A stretch of 16,991 nucleotides of DNA from Thermoplasmata archaeon. GTDB lineage: Archaea > Thermoplasmatota > Thermoplasmata > SG8-5 > JAGLSY01. Location of the stretch: positions 1 to 16,991 of the forward strand of contig JAGLSY010000319.1 in the NCBI GenBank assembly GCA_023135545.1, written 5' to 3'. Shown one piece after another: positions 1-7,200 of the stretch (the first letter of the stretch is position 1; the number at the start of each line of letters is the position of its first letter). The notes below the pieces were generated by a model. It had not been told where the DNA came from. It searched no databases and saw only the letters and a program-made list of their open reading frames with translations. The translations under genes were made by a program, and so were the position numbers.

Positions 1-33
1 TTTTAGGTTGTTAATTACATTTTCTATTATCAA
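1..33 (-). CDS. 5' end of a third tandem BNR-propeller paralogue (partial, cut by window edge)
   Basis: Read leftward, these bases encode I-I-E-N-V-I-N-N-L-K. This matches the N-terminus M-I-E-N-V-I-N-N-L-K of the protein encoded at 2331-4130 and, for seven residues, that of the protein at 133-2220. It is therefore probably the start of a third copy of the secreted propeller family whose body lies left of the window. The codon aligned with the ATG of the other two copies is ATA. An in-frame TTG lies one codon upstream (31-33) and could serve as start, or the true start could be an internal Met beyond the edge. The upstream DNA also lacks about ten bases present before the other two genes, which shortens the distance to the TATA-like box. 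It could be a functional gene with another start or a decaying copy; the visible 33 bases cannot decide. Confidence 0.5.
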   Translation of the reverse strand, partial: MIIENVINNLK

Positions 34-58
34 ATTCTAATTTTACACATCAATTATT

Positions 59-150
59 TAACGAAAAAGGGAGTTGTGAGTCAAATATTCACATTTCAGT
101 TCAACTTCAAATCAAGCCAATGGTCATGGAATCTACCAATCCACAACCCA
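59..150. repeat. 92-bp perfect direct repeat, copy A
   Basis: Identical base for base to 2257-2348. It covers the last six codons of the gene ending at 133, its stop, and the following 74 bases up to an A5G3 run that also lies just upstream of the next gene's promoter. Both flanks diverge immediately. The coding parts of the two paralogues differ much more, so the identity of this mostly non-coding stretch is unexpected. Confidence 0.95.
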
Positions 151-2220
151 TACTGAATTCGCTGGAACATGCACCCAGTATCCTTCCCCTGGTTTCATAA
201 CATAGGTTGCTCCAACCTCTTTAATCTGATACGGTTCTGTTGCATTATAGACCTCTACCCTATCTGCTCCAGTTCCCCACAAAGCATTAGCCACAGTTTC
301 TGTTGTTTGAGTGGGGTAGCCAACCAAATTCCAACCCGCATATAACTGAATCTCAGTATATGTCGAAATATGCCCTCTGACCGTCAAGTTAACATCTAGC
401 TCAGTGATATTGATCCAGAATGCCATACTCCGATTAAGAAATAACAGATCATTGAGTTGTTGTGGTTTAAATGTTGCGTTTGTTTTCCACTTGTCAACGA
501 GGTCTGATGCATCATACCACTGGATATAATCCCATTTACCATCAATATCTATCAGAACTTCATCAATGGCAATATCAACCTGCACATGTGGCACAGATAT
601 TAAATTCCAGCCTTCATGTAGTTGAATTTCATATAATGCCAGTACAGTAAAGTTCCAGGTGTAATCCAACGTATTACTGCAATTGTCATCTGCTACAATC
701 CTACATTCGATTACTCCTGGGTCAAACCCTGGCGAAATATATGAAACATTGAAGCCGTCAGTAATTGGAGTTAGTGTATGAGAAACCAGGCTCCCATTGA
801 CATATAATTGAATCGTGCTTTCATTCACACCAGATGGATCGGTTACATGAACAGATACATTTGTTCCTGGTGCGTCCTTGTAGCTGTCTGGCAGGGGGGT
901 TTCGTTGGTGTGGGATGGGGGGGAGAGGTCGGGGAAGTCGGGGGAGCGTTTGTAGAATAGTTCAGTCTCGTTTATGATGCCACTGCTACGGTTATCTGAC
1001 CACAGTACATGCACATTGTCGTTATCTGCACCAACGATTTGATAACCACGTGATCCCACTGTTGAATTTGTAAGTCTTGTGTTGCCACTCCAGTCTGTTC
1101 CATTGTTGTAGGAGGTTGCATAGTAAATCTCCCAAGCTCCAGGATAGGGATTGTTGTCTCTTTGATCCTGCCAGATGATATGGACCTTTTCATCATCAGC
1201 GCAAATGTCTGGATTGATCGAACTACCTGGGAGGTCGCTAATCCTTCTACTTGGATTCCATGAGGTTCCGCCATCTGTGGAATTGATATAATAAACTTCA
1301 CTCTGCTCTTCATACACAAGGTGAACATGGTCCTGCCAGACAGCGATTGAATGTGGGTCTGTCCCAATTCCATTATCAGGAGTTAGTTGGTGTTCCAGAT
1401 TCCATGTTGTACCTCCATCGCTACTGCTCATGTAAAATACTTCATTCTGAGTTAGCCAACGCGCCCAAGTAATATGGATATTTGACACATTAACTCCAAT
1501 ATCCACTCCTGCTTCCGGATTAGGATAATTGGTCAATCTTTGTACTGCATTCCAGTCCAGCCCTCCAGTTGTTGAATTCCGATAATAAATGTTAGGATTT
1601 CCGCTGTTTCTTTCATCAGTCCACATAACATGAACACAGTTCCCAGAGACACTTATGCATGGAAGGTAGCTCATTTCACCATCATCCTCCGTCAATCTAA
1701 CCTCATCGTTCCATGTTTCTCCATAATCTGTCGAGTTCCTGTAGTGAACTTCCCTTGTGAAGTCCACACCTTCCCATACAACATGGGTGTGGCTACCGCT
1801 GACAGCGATTCTCGGCTCGCAGAATGGAGATGGTGATACTGTACTAATTTTAACATCTTCTGACCAGATTAGACCACTGTCCTCTGATTTTTTGAAGTAA
1901 ACCTCATAGCTTCCACTTCTTTTGTCTTTCCAAACAATATATATGAAATCACCTTCAAAAGCTATGTCTGGAGATCTGGAATAATCTGGAGCGTATGTCT
2001 GTCTGACATCCTCACTCCATCCTGGGGGGAAACCAGATACTGCATTCTCTATTGGCTCAAGTTGAGGAATTGGGTTCTGGTCAGAGTCAGTTGCTGTTAG
2101 ATTTACAGCAGGCAGTAATAGAATGATGACAAGGGTGATTGAGACGACTGCCGATGACTTTCCTTGGATTTGCATGTTATTTAATATATCTGTGAAGGGG
2201 TTAATTACATTTTCTATCAT
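133..2220 (-). CDS. secreted six-bladed BNR/Asp-box propeller protein with Ig-like domain and twin C-terminal GWN modules
   Basis: A 695-residue exported protein. Residues 20-42 form a hydrophobic signal segment ending near A-V-N-L-T-A-T. Residues about 66-430 contain six Asp-box (S-x-D-x-G-x-x-W type) motifs, starting near residues 111, 162, 213, 264, 311 and 367, each followed by a V-x-L-T/S strand. This is the pattern of a six-bladed sialidase-fold propeller. I see no FRIP motif or clear arginine triad, so sialidase activity is not claimed; glycan or surface binding is as likely. Residues about 435-530 look like an Ig-like domain that is absent from the paralogue at 2331-4130. Residues 531-695 hold two tandem 'GWN' modules (G-W-N-L-I-S-V-P, then G-W-N-L-V-G-Y-P), ending P-G-E-G-Y-W-V and V-W-V-V-D-W. 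The ATG at 2220 is preceded by no Shine-Dalgarno but by a TATA-like box at leaderless distance. Met16 is an alternative start. It lies 110 bp downstream of its paralogue. Confidence 0.88.
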   Translation of the reverse strand: MIENVINPFTDILNNMQIQGKSSAVVSITLVIILLLPAVNLTATDSDQNPIPQLEPIENAVSGFPPGWSEDVRQTYAPDYSRSPDIAFEGDFIYIVWKDKRSGSYEVYFKKSEDSGLIWSEDVKISTVSPSPFCEPRIAVSGSHTHVVWEGVDFTREVHYRNSTDYGETWNDEVRLTEDDGEMSYLPCISVSGNCVHVMWTDERNSGNPNIYYRNSTTGGLDWNAVQRLTNYPNPEAGVDIGVNVSNIHITWARWLTQNEVFYMSSSDGGTTWNLEHQLTPDNGIGTDPHSIAVWQDHVHLVYEEQSEVYYINSTDGGTSWNPSRRISDLPGSSINPDICADDEKVHIIWQDQRDNNPYPGAWEIYYATSYNNGTDWSGNTRLTNSTVGSRGYQIVGADNDNVHVLWSDNRSSGIINETELFYKRSPDFPDLSPPSHTNETPLPDSYKDAPGTNVSVHVTDPSGVNESTIQLYVNGSLVSHTLTPITDGFNVSYISPGFDPGVIECRIVADDNCSNTLDYTWNFTVLALYEIQLHEGWNLISVPHVQVDIAIDEVLIDIDGKWDYIQWYDASDLVDKWKTNATFKPQQLNDLLFLNRSMAFWINITELDVNLTVRGHISTYTEIQLYAGWNLVGYPTQTTETVANALWGTGADRVEVYNATEPYQIKEVGATYVMKPGEGYWVHVPANSVWVVDW

Positions 2221-2240
2221 TAATTCTATATCACGCGGAC

Positions 2241-2252
2241 TTACATATCAAA
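2241..2252 (-). promoter_or_regulatory. TATA-like box for the propeller gene starting at 2220
   Basis: The minus strand reads TTTGATATGTAA, lying 21 to 32 bases before the ATG. The same 12 bases stand at the same distance before the ATG at 4130. The spacing is that expected between an archaeal TATA box and the first transcribed base, so transcription would begin at or next to the ATG (leaderless mRNA). No Shine-Dalgarno is present. Confidence 0.55.
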
Positions 2253-2256
2253 CATA

Positions 2257-2348
2257 TAACGAAAAAGGGAGTTGTGAGTCAAATATTCACATTTCAGTTC
2301 AACTTCAAATCAAGCCAATGGTCATGGAATCTACCAATCCACAACCCA
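2257..2348. repeat. 92-bp perfect direct repeat, copy B
   Basis: Identical to 59-150. It spans the 3' end of the propeller gene at 2331-4130 and most of the gap before the gene starting at 2220. It includes a TGTGA-N9-TCACA inverted repeat (2273-2291) and, on the minus strand, a CCC-T5 run (2262-2269). A 15-base part of the same element recurs at 4183-4197, upstream of the gene at 4130. Confidence 0.95.
2262..2269 (-). terminator. possible T-run terminator after the 2331-4130 gene
   Basis: On the minus strand this reads CCC followed by five T, about 60 bases past the stop codon. Archaeal RNA polymerase can stop at such short T-runs without a hairpin. The same run follows the gene at 133-2220 (64-71). 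However, it also occurs at 4186-4193 where no minus-strand gene lies upstream, so it may be a promoter-side element instead. Confidence 0.3.
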
Positions 2349-4130
2349 AACACTATCTGCCACAACATGAATCCAATACCCTTCACCAGGCTTCATCACA
2401 TAACTTGGCCCAACCTCTTTAACCTGATACGGAGCAGTTGCATTATAGACCTCTACCCTATCTGCGCCAGTGCCCCACAGAGCATTTCCAACAGTCTCAG
2501 TGGTCTGTGTCGGATACCCAACAAGATTCCAACCAGCATACAGAGGAATAGTTGTTGATACTGGAATAGTTCCACTAACTGTTAAATTACAGCCCCCTGG
2601 CTCAGTAATATTAATCCAAAATGCTACTTTATGATTTAATGTTTTCAAGTCGTTCAATTGGTCTGGCCTGAAAGTATTATTAGTCTTCCATTTATCAGAA
2701 TTTGTAGAATTGTAGGTCAGGATATAATTCCATTTGCCAGTAATATTTTGAAGAACTTGATCGAGAGATTCATCAGATTGTTCTAAGGGTATAGATATGA
2801 GATTCCAGCCCTGATTAAGGGTGATGTTATAGGTCGGGTCCGGGGGAAAGTCTGGGGAGCGTTTGTAGTAGATTTCAGCGTTGCCGTCACGCAAGTCATA
2901 CCAAACAACATGGATTACGCTGTCATTAACACTTATTGCAGGGCCAGCTCCTGTGTAGTTGAAGGTAAGCCTTATATTATTACTCCAATTTCCTCCGCTA
3001 TCATTTGAATAGGCATAGTAAATTTCCATTCCACTGGAATTGTCCCTGTCGTCTTGCCAGACAGTATAGACATTCTCCTTATCAACGAAAATATCTGATG
3101 AGGACGAATAATTTGGAAGATCGCTTATCCTTCTGCTCGGATTCCATGATATTCCTCCGTCAGTGGAATTGATGTAATAAACCTCGTCAGAGCCTTCGAT
3201 ACCATCTCTGTACAGAATATGCACATTGTCCTGCCAAATAGCAATAGAACACATATCTGTGGCACTCCCATCATTAGGAGTTAACTGCTGCTCAGGGCTC
3301 CATGTCATGCCACTGTCTGTGGAGTTCATATAGAATACCTCATTTTTTGACAGCCAGCGTGTGAAAACAATATGAATGTTAGAGTCATTAACTCCAACAT
3401 GCACGCCACCTTCTGTACCAAAATGGTCTGTCAATCTTTGTTCTGGATTCCACGTTAGACCCCCATTTGTAGAGTTTCGATAATAGATATCGGGGTCATC
3501 AGCGTTCTTCCTATCAACCCACACAACATGCACCTGGTTTCCAACAACACACATGTCTGGAACATAACTCCACTTACCATCGTTTTCTGACAATCGAACT
3601 TCTGGGTTCCAGGTTTCTCCATAGTCTGTTGAGTTTCTGTAGTGAACCTCCCTAGTGATGTCCACGGCCTCCCAAACGACGTGAATTTGGCTACCATTAA
3701 CCCCAATCTTAGGCTCACTCATTACTGGTGGACCTGTACTAATCTTAAAATCCAGAGACCAATTCATGCCCCCATCGTTGGATTTCTTGAAGTAAACTTC
3801 GTAACTCCCAGTTCGGTAATCGTTCCAAACAACATAGATTATATCTCCGTCTGCGATAATATCTCCATCCCTCGATAAGTTTATGGCATAGGTCAGCCTG
3901 AGATCCTCGCTCCACCCAGTTGGGTTTGACATAATCTCATTAGATGATCCTAAATCATTTTCAATATGTTCCTGTATTATATTCGAACCTATTGAATTGA
4001 TAATTGGTAGAATTAAAACTAACCCAATGAGGAAAACTCCCACCTTCAATGAAGTTATTCTTGTTTGTTTCATTAGTTTGTTCATTGAATATAATATATG
4101 TTTTAGGTTGTTAATTACATTTTCTATCAT
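2331..4130 (-). CDS. secreted six-bladed BNR/Asp-box propeller protein with twin C-terminal GWN modules
   Basis: A 599-residue exported paralogue of the protein encoded at 133-2220. The signal segment is residues about 28-48 (G-V-F-L-I-G-L-V-L-I-L-P). Six Asp-box motifs (for example S-N-D-G-G-M-N-W near 117, then N-S-T-D-Y-G-E-T-W, N-S-T-N-G-G-L-T-W, N-S-T-D-S-G-M-T-W, N-S-T-D-G-G-I-S-W and S-N-D-S-G-G-N-W) indicate a six-bladed sialidase-like propeller. After K-R-S-P-D-F-P the chain passes almost directly into the two GWN modules, so the Ig-like domain of the neighbour is missing here. The last 70 or so residues are nearly the same in both proteins and end in V-W-V-V-D-W. Catalytic residues of sialidases are not recognisable; a binding or adhesin role is inferred. 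The ATG at 4130 has a TATA-like box centred about 26 bases upstream and no Shine-Dalgarno, suggesting a leaderless transcript. Met16 is an alternative start. It is divergent from the giant protease gene. Confidence 0.88.
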   Translation of the reverse strand: MIENVINNLKHILYSMNKLMKQTRITSLKVGVFLIGLVLILPIINSIGSNIIQEHIENDLGSSNEIMSNPTGWSEDLRLTYAINLSRDGDIIADGDIIYVVWNDYRTGSYEVYFKKSNDGGMNWSLDFKISTGPPVMSEPKIGVNGSQIHVVWEAVDITREVHYRNSTDYGETWNPEVRLSENDGKWSYVPDMCVVGNQVHVVWVDRKNADDPDIYYRNSTNGGLTWNPEQRLTDHFGTEGGVHVGVNDSNIHIVFTRWLSKNEVFYMNSTDSGMTWSPEQQLTPNDGSATDMCSIAIWQDNVHILYRDGIEGSDEVYYINSTDGGISWNPSRRISDLPNYSSSSDIFVDKENVYTVWQDDRDNSSGMEIYYAYSNDSGGNWSNNIRLTFNYTGAGPAISVNDSVIHVVWYDLRDGNAEIYYKRSPDFPPDPTYNITLNQGWNLISIPLEQSDESLDQVLQNITGKWNYILTYNSTNSDKWKTNNTFRPDQLNDLKTLNHKVAFWINITEPGGCNLTVSGTIPVSTTIPLYAGWNLVGYPTQTTETVGNALWGTGADRVEVYNATAPYQVKEVGPSYVMKPGEGYWIHVVADSVWVVDW

Positions 4131-4150
4131 TCAATTCTATATCTTGCGGC

Positions 4151-4162
4151 TTACATATCAAA
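4151..4162 (-). promoter_or_regulatory. TATA-like box for the propeller gene starting at 4130
   Basis: Minus-strand TTTGATATGTAA, 21 to 32 bases before the ATG, identical in sequence and spacing to the box before the downstream paralogue. This supports use of the ATG at 4130 as a leaderless start. Confidence 0.55.
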
Positions 4163-4184
4163 CATGTAACATCAAACACATAAC
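4157..4184. repeat. tandem duplication of a 14-bp promoter unit
   Basis: Two adjacent units, 4157-4170 (ATCAAACATGTAAC) and 4171-4184 (ATCAAACACATAAC), differ at two positions. Upstream of the neighbouring paralogue only one such unit is present (2247-2260). The duplication lies just upstream of and partly overlaps the TATA-like box, so it could change promoter strength or add a regulator site. Confidence 0.75.
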
Positions 4185-4233
4185 GAAAAAGGGAGTTTGA
4201 ACTCATCAATTGCAACAAATTATTATTGTGATA

Positions 4234-4249
4234 AAAGCGGTTTAAAATA
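4234..4249 (+). promoter_or_regulatory. BRE/TATA promoter of the giant protease gene
   Basis: A purine-rich BRE-like AAAGCGG (4234-4240) is followed by the TATA-like TTTAAAATA (4241-4249). Transcription would start about 25 bases downstream, near 4268-4272, leaving a leader of roughly 15-20 bases that carries the ribosome binding site at 4275-4283. Confidence 0.6.
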
Positions 4250-4274
4250 CTCGATATTGCATTTGGGCTAGTAA

Positions 4275-4283
4275 GGGAGTGAT
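4275..4283 (+). promoter_or_regulatory. Shine-Dalgarno of the giant protease gene
   Basis: GGGAGTGAT, close to the archaeal consensus GGAGGTGAT, ends three bases before the ATG at 4287 and fixes this start. The two divergent propeller genes have no such site. Confidence 0.75.
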
Positions 4284-4286
4284 TTC

Positions 4287-7200
4287 ATGAAAACAAGGGG
4301 AAATAATCTGCTTAATGTGTGCTTTGCCAATAGAATGTTTGCCATCATAACGGCTTTAGCGATGGTGTGTACTAGCCTATCAGCGTTACAGGTTCTCGGC
4401 GATATGTCGGCAGATGAAAACTTTATCGCCTATGGCGATGTCGAAGATAATATCGCACTCGACACACCGGGATCATCAGGACCATCAATACCCCCACCTG
4501 ATCTTAAACTATTTGATTTCGGTCTTGGTTCTGAGCATGAGCAGATACTGCCGCCCTGGCCCCCAGAACCACCAATGGATGAAATGCCTCCTGAGTTCGA
4601 GGAACCTGAAGAACCGGTTGTCGAACCGATACCATTGATCTCACCAGAGGAAGACGTTTTCCCGTCGATGCCTTACGCTCCTGGCGAGAAGCCGAGAGTA
4701 GAATATAATATTACTCTGGCTGATATCAATTGTCCGACTGGCATCCCACATGTTGGAGATAGAAGACCCCTACAGATTTTCCTGGAGAACCACGTATCGA
4801 CGATTTACACTGTAACCACTGAGATATCTGTGATCCAGCCAGACGGTTCTGAAGTGTTTCTGGGCACCCTTGGCTATACTATACCAGGTGAGATGACGAA
4901 GGAAAGAACATTGACATGGGAACCAGAGCAGGGCGGAGAGAACACGATAATCATGAAGATTAGTTATGAGGAGAATGGCGTGTTGATTGAGTATACTAAA
5001 GAAGTTGGGTTTTATGTTCTTCGCGGCACGGAAGACTGGGGTGGCGGAAGGACCATTCCAGATGGGGATACCTGGACACGCCCTCCACTAGACTGGGGTG
5101 ATGACCCCTGGGAACAATGTCCATATGAGATTTATTTGTATGATGGAGATTTGATAATAGAGCCAGGCGGCACCCTGGTATTTGAGGAAAATCAATACGG
5201 ATGTAGGGCTGAACTCATAATCAACGGTGAAGGCCCTGCAGGAGAAGCAGGTTACTGGGGTATCGACATCCAGAAAGGCGGAGCCAAAGAGGGTATTTTT
5301 GAGATTCATGACGAATCTATAGTTCGAGCTACAGCTGGTTTAAAATCAAATACATATCAATTCAATGTCCATGGCTCCTTGACGATTGATAGCAGAAGCG
5401 TTGTAAAATGGATATACGGTGACGACAGCATCGCTGCTAACCCTGGTGGCATTCATCTTTATCCAGATTCGACCTGTACTATTTCTGATGGAGCGAAAGT
5501 ATCACATGGATGGACGCACAATATCTTTGTCGAAGGCAACGCTGCCCTTACGATTAGCGACAGCGATGTTGAAGGAGCAGGCGATGGAGGTACTCTCGGT
5601 CACGGCATCTATGTGACCAACGGTGCCAGTCCGATCATCGAGAACAACAACTTTACCTCAAATGAGGACGGCGGAATTTACATAGATACGCCCATGGACG
5701 AGAAGATTTTTAACAATTCCTTCGTGGGTAATTATGAAGGAATCTACTGTGAAGGCACTTCGCCAAATATCGAGAACAATACGTTTCTGGGCAATGATTA
5801 CGGCATCGTACTTGATCTCTGGGCTCCTGGTGGTTCTACTCCTCTAATCCAAAATAATACGATTTCAGATGGGCACCGGCAAGCTATATTAGGCTATTGG
5901 AGTTCCAATCCTATAATTCTCAATAATACAATAGAGCGCAATGGTTATGGCATTGATCTCACTGGCTCGACATCGGACACACTGGTGAAAAATAATACAA
6001 TAAGATATAACACTTTTGGAATATGGACCTATCAAGGATCGCCAGTAATAGTCGAAAACACGGTAACTTTCAATGAAAATAGAGGGATGTGGTTCCAACA
6101 GTCCAGCCCTCTTATCAAAGAAAATGAAATATCGTACAACTCTGTTAAAACGCTCTTCTTTGATGATGTGGAATCTGGTGCAGGAAACTGGATAGCAGAA
6201 GGTCTCTTCCACATAGTTGACGATGATACAAGCCCCCCGAACAGCTACAGCCCGACGCACAGTTGGTGGTACGGAGATGATGCTACAGGAAATTATGATA
6301 CCCCTGGCGTAGCAAATGAGGGATATATTTATTTGGAGCCTATTGATTTAACCGATGCTGTAAATGCCACACTGACATTTCAGAGTTGGTATGAGACAGA
6401 GCCAGATGGAATAGAGAAGGACCAGCGGTGGATATATCTCTGGAGCGGTACAGGTGGTAAAGATGTGCAACTATACGACGACGAAATGAAGACGTGGATT
6501 CAACACAGCATCGATATCTCGGAGTTTGCTGGTGATAGTGAGGTCGGAATTGCCTTCTGTTTTTATACAGTGGATGAGTTCAATAATAATTATCAGGGCT
6601 GGTACATTGACGATATTCGAATAACCTATACGAATGCCAGTGTCGAGGGATATGGGATTTTCTGCCAGGATGCTTCCGAGCCTATTATTCAGAATAATCT
6701 AATATCGCTCAACAATGTTGGAATCGCCTGCTACGAGAACTCCAACCCCACAATAACAAAGAACAACATCACCAGCAGCATGAATATTGGTGTTTACGTC
6801 AATGCTTCTTCCCCATTAATTAAAAGCAATAACATTACCTCCAAGACAATCATTCACTATGTAGACCCGCCGAATCCAAACACTAATCCTTTCTATGTTC
6901 TCCCAAGCATTACCCCCTACCCAACGACAATAAATTTAGACTCGATAGTATTTGAGCCATCCTATGGTGAACCAGCAATCCCTGACGAGTTGAGAATAGA
7001 TTCCTATCCTGATGATTCAGTAGGAAGCTATATTGTCCAATTCATTGGTCCGACACAGCAAGATTGGCTATCTGAATTGGAACTGCTGGGTGTAGATATT
7101 TATACATATCTGCCATACCTCGCCTATATCGTTGGAATGGATGCTACCACAAAAGAGAGTGTTGCTTCTCTGCCATTTGTGAGATGGGTAGGCATATATC

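Noticed and set aside
972..1373. Minus-strand 133-residue frame inside the left propeller gene
   Set aside because: Overlaps the real gene in another frame; the sequence mirrors the repeated Asp-box codons and has no independent features.
133..4130. Sialidase (neuraminidase) assignment for the two propeller genes
   Set aside because: Asp-boxes are structural and occur in many non-enzymes; the FRIP motif and arginine triad are not recognisable.
1..4200. Insertion-sequence or transposon origin of the 92-bp direct repeats
   Set aside because: No transposase, no terminal inverted repeats and no target duplications; the repeats track the tandem gene duplication.
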